Below, piece by piece: positions 7,959-17,532 of a stretch of DNA of 64,000 bases. This DNA comes from CAYPFY01 sp964410105. GTDB taxonomy: Bacteria; Bacteroidota; Ignavibacteria; UBA10030; SZUA-254. Under the pieces are notes generated by a model. The model made no database searches. It saw only the letters and a list, made by a program, of their open reading frames with translations, and was not told the DNA's origin. A program made the position numbers and the translations under genes. The stretch's first letter is position 1. Each line of letters begins with the position of its first letter. The stretch covers positions 1-64,000 of the forward strand of contig CAYPFY010000003.1 in NCBI GenBank assembly GCA_964410105.1. Direction: 5' to 3'.

Positions 7959-9557
7959 ATGTCAACTCTCAGGGGATCTAAGAATATTTCCGTCGGCCTT
8001 TTCGTCGACGGTCTCGACGTCAAGCTCGCCAAGCTGTCTCTCAGGAAAGGGCGGATCTTCGTCGATGAACTTCACACGGCGACCCTCGCCACAAAGCTCG
8101 AGGAAAGGCAGGCCGTCGGCGTCGAGATGGATAATCTCGCCGACGCAGGCGGAGATACCTTTGCCCTCGGCGCGAGCGGATCGGGCGGCGGCGGCGGCGG
8201 CGGGCATGAGGAGTCGATGGGGGATAATAACAACATCCTGCTGGGGCTTCTGTCCAAGTATCCCTCCTCAGTGTATGTCCTCAGCTACGCGATTGCCGAG
8301 CCGAGCATCTATTACCATACGCTCGAGACCGATTTCGGCCTCAAGGGGAAAAAGCTCAAGATCCAGGCGGCGAACGAACTCAGGAATGTCCGGTCCGTGC
8401 AGCCCCCGCTCGATGCAATAGACTTTTTCTATTCGGCCGAGAAAAACCTGGTCTGCGTCGTCCGAGAAGACGGGATCAGCATGCTCCATGCCCTCGAGGA
8501 AATCAAGCCTTTCCTCGGGAAGAGGCTTCCCCGGATACCCCTCATCGAGATCGCCGATGTGGCCCTGATGAATCTCGCCAGGGCGAATTACGGCTTCTCT
8601 GCCGACGAAATCACCACGATCATCTACGTCGGCGTCGAGTTCACGCGACTCATTTTCATGAAAGGGACGGAGTTCTTCCACTTCGCCCCGGTGCTCGGCG
8701 AGGGATACGATTCGTCAAATCTCCAGAATACGATCTACAGCAGGCTCCTGCTCGAGCAGGATAATATGGGGATCCCGAGGATCGACAAGGTCCTCCTGGC
8801 GGGCGAATCCCATCGCATATCGTTCGACGAGTTTGTCAAGGAAAAACTCCCCGAGGTCGACGTGCAATACCTTCGCACCCCGTACCTCGATACGACCTCC
8901 CTTCCGCCCGACCAGCAGGATATGGTCTCGGATTTTGCAATCCCGATCGCCACGGCCTGGAAGGCGCTGGATGAAAAACACCCGGCATTTTTCAAGGTCA
9001 ACCTTCTGCCGGAAGCGGTCCGCGAAGGGCAACGGACTTTCAAACTGGCCTGGCACGGATATATTCTGCTCGTCCTTGTCTTTCTCTCGACTCTCTATTT
9101 TACGTCGGAGTACGGGACGCTGCAGAAGGAGATTTCGACGAAGAAGCATACTCTCGACCAGCTGAGGGATAAGCTGGAGGAGAATGAGAAGCTTAAGGCT
9201 GCGATCGCCAACCTCAACGACCAGATCCATCGCTACAACACGGCCCTGGCCGTCTACGACTCGCTCGTCCCGGGTGCCGACCGGTGGAATAAAACCATCG
9301 CCCAGCTCACCAAGGGGGTCGAGGACCTCGGCGCGGTCTGGATCACTGAGATCCGAGCCCTCGGAGGCGGCGCCATGAGCGTCCAGGGTTATGCACTGTA
9401 CCGCGGACGGATCCCCCGCATCGCCGCCCTCTTCGACAACGCGACTCTTGCCAAAGTCGAAGTGAAGGAGATCCGGGAAAAGTCCCCGCCCGTCTACAAC
9501 TTCATGATATCGATTCCGCCTCAGCCGGAAAAGGTTGAGAAAACGGAACAAAACTGA
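7959..9557 (+). CDS. Fused PilM-PilN pilus alignment protein
   Basis: A 532-residue protein that appears to join two normally separate pilus proteins. Residues 1-340 look like a PilM-type actin-like cytoplasmic domain, interrupted by a Gly-rich linker (72-82). Residues 346-352 carry 'KVNLLPE', the motif found at the start of PilN. A membrane helix (about 367-382) follows, then a coiled coil (385-430) and a periplasmic domain. In classical systems PilM binds the cytoplasmic N-terminal peptide of PilN, so a fusion makes this contact permanent. The gene sits between pilT and pilO, where pilM and pilN are expected. The PilM part is divergent, so its ability to bind ATP is uncertain. Confidence 0.75.
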   Translation: MSTLRGSKNISVGLFVDGLDVKLAKLSLRKGRIFVDELHTATLATKLEERQAVGVEMDNLADAGGDTFALGASGSGGGGGGGHEESMGDNNNILLGLLSKYPSSVYVLSYAIAEPSIYYHTLETDFGLKGKKLKIQAANELRNVRSVQPPLDAIDFFYSAEKNLVCVVREDGISMLHALEEIKPFLGKRLPRIPLIEIADVALMNLARANYGFSADEITTIIYVGVEFTRLIFMKGTEFFHFAPVLGEGYDSSNLQNTIYSRLLLEQDNMGIPRIDKVLLAGESHRISFDEFVKEKLPEVDVQYLRTPYLDTTSLPPDQQDMVSDFAIPIATAWKALDEKHPAFFKVNLLPEAVREGQRTFKLAWHGYILLVLVFLSTLYFTSEYGTLQKEISTKKHTLDQLRDKLEENEKLKAAIANLNDQIHRYNTALAVYDSLVPGADRWNKTIAQLTKGVEDLGAVWITEIRALGGGAMSVQGYALYRGRIPRIAALFDNATLAKVEVKEIREKSPPVYNFMISIPPQPEKVEKTEQN

Positions 9558-9584
9558 TGGATTTCAAATAAACCGGAGCCGACA

Positions 9585-10469
9585 GTGTCCTATATCATTC
9601 GAAATACCATTGCGCTCGGCGTCGCCCTCGTCGTCATCCTCAGCCTGGGGGTCTTCCTGACCTCCATCAGCATGCCGAAGAAACTCAAGACGACGGACGC
9701 CGAAATCAAACGGATCGAGACCGAGCTGCAGAATACGCCCGATCTTGCAAACCAGTACAATTCAACATCGGCGCAGCTCGATGCCATCAAGAAACACTGG
9801 GAGACCCGGAATAAGGATGTCCCCCCGCGCGATATCACCGGCGAGACCTACGGGTACCTCAGCCGCACGATGGATGTCAGCGGCGAAGTGAAAATGGACA
9901 TGACCTACGTCGGGCCAAAGGATTTCGGCAACTACGGGTACAATGTCTATACCCTCAAGGGAGAGGCCCCGTTCAGCAATCTGTATAAATTCATCTGGTA
10001 TACGGAAAGCGGCCGCCGTCTCTTCAAGATCTCAAACCTCAGCCTCCGGGGCTACGAGTCGAAGAATACCGAGACTCATGACACGAAGATCCTCGTCCTG
10101 TTCGACCTGGAGCTTCAGGCCTATTACTCCGGGATCCCGGAACTCAATAACGCCCCGGGCCAGGTGAACGCCATTGCCACGAATCTTACGTCGAACCCGT
10201 TCTCGCCGCTGATCCTGAGAGAGATTCCGCCTCCGCAGGCCGATGAGATTGAAATCGAACGTTCCGACCTGAAGGCAGTCATCCCGGGCAAGGCGTTCAT
10301 CGTCGACCAGAACCAGAAATCCCGTCAGCTCGAGGAAGGCGACAAGATTTATCTCGGATATGTCACCCGCATTCTGGCCAATGAGGGCAAGGTGGAATGC
10401 ATGTTAAATAAGGGGGGAGTAGCCGAACGCTACGAACTCACAATTCGCGTTGGTCAACCGCTTAAGTAG
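9585..10469 (+). CDS. pilO: PilO-like alignment protein
   Basis: Inner-membrane protein of 294 residues: short cytoplasmic N-terminus, one membrane helix (about 7-27), a coiled coil (32-70) and a periplasmic ferredoxin-like domain. This is the PilO/GspM layout. The residues after about 210 may correspond to a PilP-like lipoprotein region, since no separate pilP gene is present ('PGKAFIVDQNQKSRQLEEGDKIYL' split across 235-262 resembles the PilP beta domain). The start is GTG at 9585 with GGAG at 9574-9577. It lies 27 bases after the PilM-PilN gene and 19 bases before the secretin gene. Confidence 0.72.
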   Translation: MSYIIRNTIALGVALVVILSLGVFLTSISMPKKLKTTDAEIKRIETELQNTPDLANQYNSTSAQLDAIKKHWETRNKDVPPRDITGETYGYLSRTMDVSGEVKMDMTYVGPKDFGNYGYNVYTLKGEAPFSNLYKFIWYTESGRRLFKISNLSLRGYESKNTETHDTKILVLFDLELQAYYSGIPELNNAPGQVNAIATNLTSNPFSPLILREIPPPQADEIEIERSDLKAVIPGKAFIVDQNQKSRQLEEGDKIYLGYVTRILANEGKVECMLNKGGVAERYELTIRVGQPLK

Positions 10470-10488
10470 CACATATAACGGAGCGTCC

Positions 10489-11736
10489 ATGAAAAAGTAT
10501 TCTTTACTTCTGTGGTTTTCACTACTCCTACTGTCCGGTTCCCTGACGGCGCAGCCGCGGGATGTCCGGCTCAAGTCGAAGGGATATGTCAATCCCCAGG
10601 AGATCGTCTCCCTCGATTCGACGATGAGGATGGACCAGGCCCTGCTCGTGATAGGGGAGCTGAGCAAGCAGTTCGCCGGGAAGATCATCATCGACCTTGA
10701 GAAACGGAAGAGTCCGATCGGCGTGTATATCGTCAACCAGCACTGGCGCGACGCTCTCGATATGATTCTCTCCAGAAACGGATTGACATATATCGAAGAG
10801 GCCGACTACATCCGGATCGTCTCACAGGGCGCCACCGTCAGCTCTGGACAGTCCGCCGGAAGCCCCAATGTCCCAACGGAGCCTCCGCCGACCCTGGGCG
10901 CGCGCGATGTGAAGATCTCGGCCGTCTTCTTCTCGACGAACCTCGACAGGCTGCAAAATTACGGGATCAGCTGGGACTTCTTCCGCTCCAAGCCGAAAGA
11001 ACCCAGGATGAATTTCTATAACAGCGCGGGGATTTCCAGAGGGGACACGATATCCCCCATCCCCCCCAACACCGAACGCCCGGCTCTGGACCGCGCACTC
11101 GGCTCCCTCAGTTCGCCTCCGGAGTTCAAGTTCGCGAACATCGACGCGTTGGTGAAATTCTTCGGGTCCAATGAGCTCGGGGAAGTCATCACCAGCCCGG
11201 AGCTGATGGTCAGGAACGGGAAGAAGGGCATTATCCAGGTTGGCAAGAATATCTTCGTCACGACCCGGGACGTGGCCGGCAATCCCATCAATACGCAGAT
11301 TCAGACCGGCACGATCATCGATGTCACCCCGACCGTCTACTCGCAGGCCGATACGGACTTCATCTATCTCGACCTTTCAGTCGAACAGAGCGACGCCGTC
11401 GCAGGACAAACGGGCCCCGAGATCAATAAGACCCAGGTCAAAACGCATGCGCTTCTCTTCGACGGGGAAGAAACCGTCATCGGGGGCCTCTATACGACGC
11501 TTGAAAATGAGCGACGCGAAGGGGTACCGATCCTGAAGGATCTCCCCTGGTGGTTCTTCGGCCTCCGGTATGTGTTCGGCTCCGAAACGAAGCAGAAATC
11601 GAAGAGCGAACTGATCATACTCCTGAAAGCGGAATTGTCAAAACCCATCCGCGGCCGAATGAATAACCGGTTGAGCCAGGATGAGCTTCTCAACGGGAAA
11701 CGAAGAGAGATGCAGAGGGAATACGAGAAGAAATAA
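10489..11736 (+). CDS. pilQ: Secretin, PilQ/GspD family
   Basis: Outer-membrane gated channel for the pilus. The ATG at 10489 gives a clean signal peptide (MKKYSLLLWFSLLLLSG, cleavage near AQ). A longer frame opens 39 bases upstream, inside pilO, but has no signal and is not preferred. The roughly 415-residue product has an STN/N0-like domain (about 35-110), a Pro/Ser-rich linker and a C-terminal secretin domain (145-400). Its end shows 'KTHALLFDGEETVIGGL' and 'VPILKDLP', the conserved secretin signature. It is short for PilQ, with no AMIN domains and at most one N domain, so the periplasmic vestibule must be small. Confidence 0.88.
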   Translation: MKKYSLLLWFSLLLLSGSLTAQPRDVRLKSKGYVNPQEIVSLDSTMRMDQALLVIGELSKQFAGKIIIDLEKRKSPIGVYIVNQHWRDALDMILSRNGLTYIEEADYIRIVSQGATVSSGQSAGSPNVPTEPPPTLGARDVKISAVFFSTNLDRLQNYGISWDFFRSKPKEPRMNFYNSAGISRGDTISPIPPNTERPALDRALGSLSSPPEFKFANIDALVKFFGSNELGEVITSPELMVRNGKKGIIQVGKNIFVTTRDVAGNPINTQIQTGTIIDVTPTVYSQADTDFIYLDLSVEQSDAVAGQTGPEINKTQVKTHALLFDGEETVIGGLYTTLENERREGVPILKDLPWWFFGLRYVFGSETKQKSKSELIILLKAELSKPIRGRMNNRLSQDELLNGKRREMQREYEKK

Positions 11737-11765
11737 CACAATCTTTATCCCAAGGGAACTGACTT

Positions 11766-13811
11766 ATGAAATCTAAAATCACTGCTCTTCTGATAGCGAC
11801 CGCCTTCGGCCTCGGGCTGTGGAGTTGCGAGGATCTTCCTCCCCAATCCGCACTCTCCGGAGGCCCCGGTGCGCTTTCGAAAAAGGTCCGTATCACAGGC
11901 TCAGTCCTCGACGTGGCGTCGCTGATGCCTATCTTCAACGCAACCGTCTTCAGAAACTCCAACGGCGCTGTCGACTCGGTGCATACGGACGCGAACGGCG
12001 CATTCAGCTTTGAGTATGATCAGGCCGGCGACTCGGTCCTCACGACGATCAGCCTGAGGAAACGGGGATATCTGGATAATTCCTACACGTTTCTCATGAT
12101 CGCCAACACCCAGATCGCCCTGAATCTGCGCATGACGGCGGATCTGAGCACTTCTGCAGTGCTCGAGGGCGTGGTACGCGACAGCGCGACGCTCTATCCG
12201 CTTCGCGGCGCTTCGGTGATCTTCTCCGTCCCGGGTTTCTCGGATCAACTCGAGACCTCCATCGACGGGGCGTTCACTTTTAGCGTCGATCTCATCGACC
12301 GGGATTCGCTCCCGGTCACGGTGACCGTCAGCAAAACCGGTTTCAAGTCCCGGCAGCTCGTCAAAGTCGTCCATACGGGCCAGACCTCCAACCTCGGCAA
12401 CGTCCTTATGCGGGTCGACCAGGGTTCGAGCGCAGGTCAGGTCCTGGGGCGTGTCTATGATAATCAATCACGGCAGCCGATCGTCAACGCCTCCGTGCTG
12501 CTGACATCGTCTCTCGTCACCGACAGCCTCCTCACTACCGGCGACGGAGCGTACTCGTTCTCCGTCGATCTCAAGGGCCTTTCGACTCTCGCAGCAGGGC
12601 TTAAGGTGACCAAGAACGGCTACCGGTCGCAGAATCTGAACGTGAACTTCAATGCAGGCGCCGCCACATACCAGGACGTTTTCCTGGATCGCGATACGAC
12701 CACCGGCGTCCGCAGGGATTCGGGAACCGGGCTCGCACATTCGATCGCCCTCATCAGCGTGAGCACGAATCAGATCTCCGTCTACGGCGTGGGCGGCGTA
12801 GAATCGTCGATCATCATCTTCGAAGTACGGGATTCACTCGGCTTCCCGATCGACATCGATCACCGCGACACCGTTCAGTTTACCATCCAGGGCACGCCGC
12901 TCGCCGGTGGTGCCTATGTCTCTCCGGCCACAGTGATCACCAATGTGTCGGGGAGGGTCGCGACGATCATCAACAGCGGCACGGTTTCGGGTGTTATTCA
13001 GCTCGTCGCCTCGCTCCATCGCGAGTCGGACAACGTCACGATCGGTTCGGAACCGGTGTTGATAACAGTGAACGCCGGCCTTCCTGAACAGAGGCACTTC
13101 TCAATCGGGCCGGAGCGGTACAACTTCCCCGGCTATGACTGGGTCAATCGGACCGAAGGGATTCTTGTCCAGGTCGGTGATATCTACTCCAACCCGGTGA
13201 GACCGGGAACGGCCGTCTATTTCAATACGACGGGCGGAATCATCGATGCCTCCGGATTTACCGACCCCGCAGGCCATGCGTCGGTGACGCTCTACAGCGG
13301 AAATCCGCGCCCCGTGGACCCGGTCTACGGTAAGGGCTTTGCCCGGATCCGCGCATTCACCCTCGGACAGAACTCAATCACGGTCGCTGATTCGGCCCTC
13401 ATTCTGTTCTCCGGGCGTCCGCGCCTCCTGCTGATCCCGCCGTTCCCGCCGCCTATGCCCGATAGCTTCGAGGTCCCGGGCCACGGCGAATCAGGATTCA
13501 TCCATTTCTCCGTGTCGGATACTAACGGGAATCCGCTTGCGGCAGGCACCCGCATACAGGTGACATTGCAGTATACCCCTCCGCCTCTTTCGGATTACAA
13601 TTTCCGGGTGACGGGAGATGTTGACGTCACTCTCGATGACATACAGGGCCGGGGCCCCGGAGCCACGCAGTTCTCCTTCGAGGTCGTCGATCAGACCATC
13701 GGTCCCACCGTGCGCATCCCGGCGTCTGTCATCATCCATGTATCCGGTCCGAATGTTACATCGTCGAGCGGGGAGGTCTCGCTCACTGTCTCGGGTCACA
13801 TGGGAGGTTAA
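11766..13811 (+). CDS. Large modular lipoprotein with carboxypeptidase-regulatory-like and Ig-like domains
   Basis: Secreted lipoprotein of 681 residues with a signal peptide ending in LWSC (Cys at about 21). Three consecutive repeats of roughly 90-100 residues (about 40-125, 130-215, 222-308) have the 'G.V.D......I..A.V........T...G.fsF..D' pattern of carboxypeptidase regulatory-like domains. The rest (320-681) looks like Big_1/invasin-type Ig domains ('NVSGRVATIINSGTVSG', 'DPAGHASVTLYSG'). It starts 29 bases after the secretin gene and is followed by a terminator, so it belongs to the pilus operon. It may be an adhesin, a surface structural protein or an accessory protein of the secretin; which one is not visible. 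Confidence 0.75.
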   Translation: MKSKITALLIATAFGLGLWSCEDLPPQSALSGGPGALSKKVRITGSVLDVASLMPIFNATVFRNSNGAVDSVHTDANGAFSFEYDQAGDSVLTTISLRKRGYLDNSYTFLMIANTQIALNLRMTADLSTSAVLEGVVRDSATLYPLRGASVIFSVPGFSDQLETSIDGAFTFSVDLIDRDSLPVTVTVSKTGFKSRQLVKVVHTGQTSNLGNVLMRVDQGSSAGQVLGRVYDNQSRQPIVNASVLLTSSLVTDSLLTTGDGAYSFSVDLKGLSTLAAGLKVTKNGYRSQNLNVNFNAGAATYQDVFLDRDTTTGVRRDSGTGLAHSIALISVSTNQISVYGVGGVESSIIIFEVRDSLGFPIDIDHRDTVQFTIQGTPLAGGAYVSPATVITNVSGRVATIINSGTVSGVIQLVASLHRESDNVTIGSEPVLITVNAGLPEQRHFSIGPERYNFPGYDWVNRTEGILVQVGDIYSNPVRPGTAVYFNTTGGIIDASGFTDPAGHASVTLYSGNPRPVDPVYGKGFARIRAFTLGQNSITVADSALILFSGRPRLLLIPPFPPPMPDSFEVPGHGESGFIHFSVSDTNGNPLAAGTRIQVTLQYTPPPLSDYNFRVTGDVDVTLDDIQGRGPGATQFSFEVVDQTIGPTVRIPASVIIHVSGPNVTSSSGEVSLTVSGHMGG

Positions 13812-13829
13812 GGGAAACCGTGGAAGATC

Positions 13830-13866
13830 GGAACGCCATCTCAACCGGGATGGCGTTCCTGTTTTT
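13830..13866 (+). terminator. Rho-independent terminator of the pilus operon
   Basis: An 11-bp perfect stem (13830-13840 with 13849-13859), a Pro-codon-like loop and the run TGTTTTTA follow the lipoprotein stop by 18 bases. The T run is on the plus strand. It also lies downstream of the convergent hemL gene, but the minus-strand side has no T run, so it is mainly a plus-strand terminator. Confidence 0.88.
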
Positions 13867-13902
13867 AGGGGGTACTTTCCGGGCTGCTCGTGCCCCCCGC
13901 GG

Positions 13903-15231
13903 TCACGGCCGCTGGAGGGGAGCGGAACTCAACGTCGATCTATCGGCGATCGCTTCGAGGGCTTTTCTGGCGGCCCGAACTGTGCGGGCGATATCATCCC
14001 CGGAATGACTTGCAGACACGAACGCCGCTTCAAACTGAGAGGGGGGAAGGAGTATTCCCATTTTCAGCATTTCCCTGAAGAAAACCCCGTATCTCTCCAC
14101 ATCGGACTTTTTGGCGCTCTCCCAGTCTGTGACCGGGCCACCGGTGAAAAACAATGTGAACATGGAGCCGACCCGATTCAGCGTCAGCGGGAGATCAACT
14201 CCCTTGAAAGTCTCGCGCAGGCCATCCTCGAGCGCCCGTGAGGTTCTTTCCAGTTTCTTGTAAACGACCGTCCGATTCGCGAGGATGCTGAGCATCTCGT
14301 ATCCCGCCGCCATCGCAAGGGGGTTGCCCGAGAGCGTCCCCGCCTGGTAAACCGGGCCGCCCGGTGCGACCATCTCAAGGATTTCTCTCCTCCCTCCGTA
14401 CGCGCCCACAGGCAATCCGCCCCCGATTATTTTCCCCATCGTCACCAGATCCGGATGAAACCGGTAGAGCTGCTGCGCCCCTCCAGGCGCGACGCGGAAT
14501 CCGGTCATGACTTCATCGGCGATGAATAGAATCTTCTCTGCTGTGCAGAGCGAGCGCAGCTCTTCGAGGAATCCGGGCTTCGGCGGAATGCATCCCATGT
14601 TTCCGACTATCGGCTCAACGATGATGGCCGCAATCTCGCTCCCCCAAGCCTCAATGAGTTTTCTTACAGAGTCAATATCGTTGAACCGGGCATTGAGAGT
14701 GTCCGTTGCCACGCCCTTCGTTACCCCGGGACTGTCTGGCGTTCCGAAGGTGGCTGCCCCGGAGCCCGCCTTGATCAGGAACGAATCGGCGTGGCCGTGA
14801 TAACATCCCTCGAATTTCATGATTTTGTCACGCCCGGTGAAGGCTCGCGCCAGCCTTATCGCGCTCATCGTCGCCTCAGTCCCTGAATTCACCATCCTCA
14901 CCATCTCGACCGCCGGCATCCTCGACACGATGAGCTCTGCCATCCGGACTTCGAGCTCGGTGGGAAGGCCAAAGCTCGTGCCGCCTGCAAGGGCACGCCT
15001 GATTGCCCCCAGAATCCTGGGGTGGGCATGTCCGAGTATCATCGGTCCCCAGGATCCGATGTAGTCGATATATCGCCTTCCTTCCGCGTCCCAAACGTAC
15101 GAGCCTTTGGCTCGCCGTATGAAGAGGGGATCTATTCCCACCGCCCTGAAAGCTCTTACCGGCGAGTTCACCCCTCCGGGGATAACCTCACGCGCTCTTT
15201 CAAAGAGCTTTGACGATTTCTTCTCTTTCAT
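13903..15231 (-). CDS. hemL: Glutamate-1-semialdehyde 2,1-aminomutase
   Basis: PLP enzyme that converts glutamate-1-semialdehyde to 5-aminolevulinate, the second step of the C5 heme pathway. The 442-residue protein is normal length and full. Visible features are 'PGGVNSPVRAF' at the N-terminus, 'VNSGTEATMSAIRLAR' (114-129), 'ADEVMTGFR' (238-246) and the PLP lysine K267 in 'TMGKIIGGGLP'. It is the last gene of the minus-strand heme cluster, 287 bases after hemB. That gap has no clear promoter or gene. It converges on the pilus operon. Confidence 0.97.
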   Translation of the reverse strand: MKEKKSSKLFERAREVIPGGVNSPVRAFRAVGIDPLFIRRAKGSYVWDAEGRRYIDYIGSWGPMILGHAHPRILGAIRRALAGGTSFGLPTELEVRMAELIVSRMPAVEMVRMVNSGTEATMSAIRLARAFTGRDKIMKFEGCYHGHADSFLIKAGSGAATFGTPDSPGVTKGVATDTLNARFNDIDSVRKLIEAWGSEIAAIIVEPIVGNMGCIPPKPGFLEELRSLCTAEKILFIADEVMTGFRVAPGGAQQLYRFHPDLVTMGKIIGGGLPVGAYGGRREILEMVAPGGPVYQAGTLSGNPLAMAAGYEMLSILANRTVVYKKLERTSRALEDGLRETFKGVDLPLTLNRVGSMFTLFFTGGPVTDWESAKKSDVERYGVFFREMLKMGILLPPSQFEAAFVSASHSGDDIARTVRAARKALEAIADRSTLSSAPLQRP

Positions 15232-15518
15232 GGGTGTCGTTCAAAAGTAATCTTCAGCCATATTTGAGATCCGTTGGTGAGGGCCGGCGAGACCATGGCG
15301 GGTCCGTCACGATTAGGCTTGCTGCAGAAAAGCCCCTCAGATCGCGTCTGACGGTCGGCAGCTTGGGGCGCTAGGAGGAGGTGCCTGCAGTATTAATGCC
15401 GGCAAATCTGTAGTATGCGAGCGATCGTGTGAGAGGGTTTTCTGGGCTCCATCCCCCCCTCACGGTAATCGGCCGAAGGCTTCACCCAGGGGGAGATTCC
15501 GGGATCCGCCATTCCCCG

Positions 15519-16532
15519 TCAGAGGAGCTTTGCCGCATCCTTGGCGAAATAGGTGAGTATCAGATCGGCCCCCGCCCGCTTGATCCCCGTCAGCATCTCC
15601 ATCATGACCCGCGCTTCGTCGATCCATCCGAGCCGAGCCGCGGCCTTGACCATGGAGTATTCGCCGCTCACGTTGTACGCCGCCGTCGGCATCTGGAATC
15701 GATCCTTCACTCTCCGGAGGACATCGAGGTACGGCATGGCCGGTTTCACCATCACGATGTCCGCCCCCTCGGCGATGTCCGTTTCCACTTCTCTCAGGGC
15801 CTCATCCGAATTGGCAGGATCCATCTGGTGGGATCGCCGATCCCCGAATTTCGGCGCGCTCTCAGCCGCTTCCCGGAAGGGGCCGTAGAACCCGGATGCA
15901 TATTTGGCCGCATAAGACATGATCGGGAGACTCTCAAAGTTGTTTGCGTCGAGGATGGACCGGATCGCCGCCACACGTCCGTCGAACATGTCGGACGGCG
16001 CCACCATGTCGGCTCCGGCCTGCGCATGCGTGAGGGCCTCTCGTGCCAGCAGCTCCACCGACTCGTCGTTAACGATAACCCCGTCGCGCACCACCCCGCA
16101 GTGGCCGTGAGACGTGTATTCGCAGAGGCAGACATCGGTGATGACGAGGAGCTCCGGAACGTCCTTCTTGATGGCATGTATGGCCCGCTGCACAACGCCC
16201 AGCTCGTCGTAGGCTTCGCTTCCTACCTCATCCTTGCTCTCCGGGATTCCGAAGAGGATCACGGCGGGGATACCGAGCGATTTCACCTCCGCACATTCAC
16301 GCACCGTCTCGTCGACCGACAGCTGATATACTCCGGGCATGGAGGAGACTTCCTTCCTCACCCCGGAGCCCGGGCAGACAAAAAGGGGGTAAATGAAGTC
16401 GTTCTTGGACAATTCCGTTTCACGGACCAGCGACCGAAGGGTAGCCGTCATCCGGGTCCGGCGAAGCCGCCGGAAGATCCCCGTCTCACGGCCCGTTGCT
16501 ACGCCCGCATCAACCTGATCTCTGTTATTCAT
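15519..16532 (-). CDS. hemB: Delta-aminolevulinic acid dehydratase (porphobilinogen synthase)
   Basis: Condenses two 5-aminolevulinate molecules to porphobilinogen. The sequence 'ITDVCLCEYTSHGHCG' carries the three Cys ligands of the zinc-type catalytic site. The Schiff-base lysines lie in 'YAAKYAS' and 'MVKPAMPY'. The ATG at 16532 was chosen because GGAGAG lies just before it and the product has the usual length of about 337 residues. Upstream starts at 16544 (ATG) and 16586 (TTG) are possible but poorer. It lies 94 bases after the alpha/beta hydrolase gene in the heme cluster. Confidence 0.96.
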   Translation of the reverse strand: MNNRDQVDAGVATGRETGIFRRLRRTRMTATLRSLVRETELSKNDFIYPLFVCPGSGVRKEVSSMPGVYQLSVDETVRECAEVKSLGIPAVILFGIPESKDEVGSEAYDELGVVQRAIHAIKKDVPELLVITDVCLCEYTSHGHCGVVRDGVIVNDESVELLAREALTHAQAGADMVAPSDMFDGRVAAIRSILDANNFESLPIMSYAAKYASGFYGPFREAAESAPKFGDRRSHQMDPANSDEALREVETDIAEGADIVMVKPAMPYLDVLRRVKDRFQMPTAAYNVSGEYSMVKAAARLGWIDEARVMMEMLTGIKRAGADLILTYFAKDAAKLL

Positions 16533-16626
16533 TGTACTCTCCATGAAGGTGCGATAAAATTTAACGATCTCGTCCCTGAACGTCAAATGTCCCGGACCAT
16601 CCCCCCCACACTGTGCGCCCGGCCGA

Positions 16627-17427
16627 TCATCCCTTCAAAGTGTCCAGGAATTTGGCGAGGTGTCTGTTGAATTCCGCGGGATTCTCCATATTGCTCAGAT
16701 GCCCGGCATTAGCGATAATGTGCATCTCGGAGTCCGGGATTTTTTCCTTCATCGAGTTGGAGGCTGAGGGGGGAGTAAGGATATCCTGCTGCCCCACAAG
16801 GATGAGGGCCGGAACGTTGATCCCGTAGAGCGCCGCAGTGGTGTCGGTCCGCGCCGCAAGCGCAGAGAGTGTTCCCGCCGTGGCAAGCGGGCTCGTCGAG
16901 GCGATGATTTTTCGTATTTTCTCGACGGCCGCCGGATTTTTCTCGAAGGTGCCGGAACAAAAGACCGTCTTCACGAAATTCTGGGAAAAACTCTCCATCC
17001 CGCCGGCCTTGATCGATTTCATCTGCGCAGCACGGCGAAGTTTGCCTTCGTTGTTGTCGGCTTCGCTCTTGGTGTCGCAGAGGACGAGTGCGCGGATCCT
17101 CTCAGGATTCCTCTCCACCGCCCGCAGGGCGATGTATCCCCCCATGGACAGTCCCACGGCGACACAGCGGGATATTTTTAAATGCTCGAGGAGGCCGATG
17201 AAATCATCGACAAAGAGTTCGAGGGAATACTGCCCGTCTCCGACCTCGCTTTTCCCGTGCCCCCGGATGTCATAGCTGACGACGTACGAATCCTTCGCGA
17301 GCATGTCATGCTGAGGCTCCCACATTTCCTTGCTGAAGGGGAAACCGTGGATCAGGACCAGCGGAAGCCCCGTCCTTGGTCCCGCCACCGTGTACTCGAT
17401 CCCATTGCCTTCCGATTTGAAGCGCAT
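16627..17427 (-). CDS. Alpha/beta hydrolase
   Basis: Soluble hydrolase of about 266 residues with the standard fold. Visible features are the oxyanion motif 'LVLIHGFPFS', the nucleophile elbow GLSMG, the acid residue in 'ILVGQQDILTPP' and the catalytic His in 'NAGHLSNMENP'. It resembles 3-oxoadipate enol-lactonase or BioH-like esterases; the substrate cannot be told. The ATG at 17427 is preferred over the GTG at 17454 because GGAG lies 8 bases upstream. It sits between terC and hemB in the heme cluster with no known heme role. A carboxylesterase function for biotin or another cofactor is an open alternative. Confidence 0.85.
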   Translation of the reverse strand: MRFKSEGNGIEYTVAGPRTGLPLVLIHGFPFSKEMWEPQHDMLAKDSYVVSYDIRGHGKSEVGDGQYSLELFVDDFIGLLEHLKISRCVAVGLSMGGYIALRAVERNPERIRALVLCDTKSEADNNEGKLRRAAQMKSIKAGGMESFSQNFVKTVFCSGTFEKNPAAVEKIRKIIASTSPLATAGTLSALAARTDTTAALYGINVPALILVGQQDILTPPSASNSMKEKIPDSEMHIIANAGHLSNMENPAEFNRHLAKFLDTLKG

Positions 17428-17532
17428 CAGGACCGCTCCGGCCGGAGACCCCACGGCATGCTGTCAGGCTGAGTCAGTGGACCCATGAGAGACCCCTTCG
17501 GATCAGAAACCCTTGATGTAAAGATCTTCCGC

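Noticed and set aside
15300..15345. Short sequence shared with the hemG 3' region near 20050
   Set aside because: A stretch TTGCTGCAGAAAA with nearby GCCCC occurs in both, but similarity does not extend, so a duplicated hemG end could not be supported.
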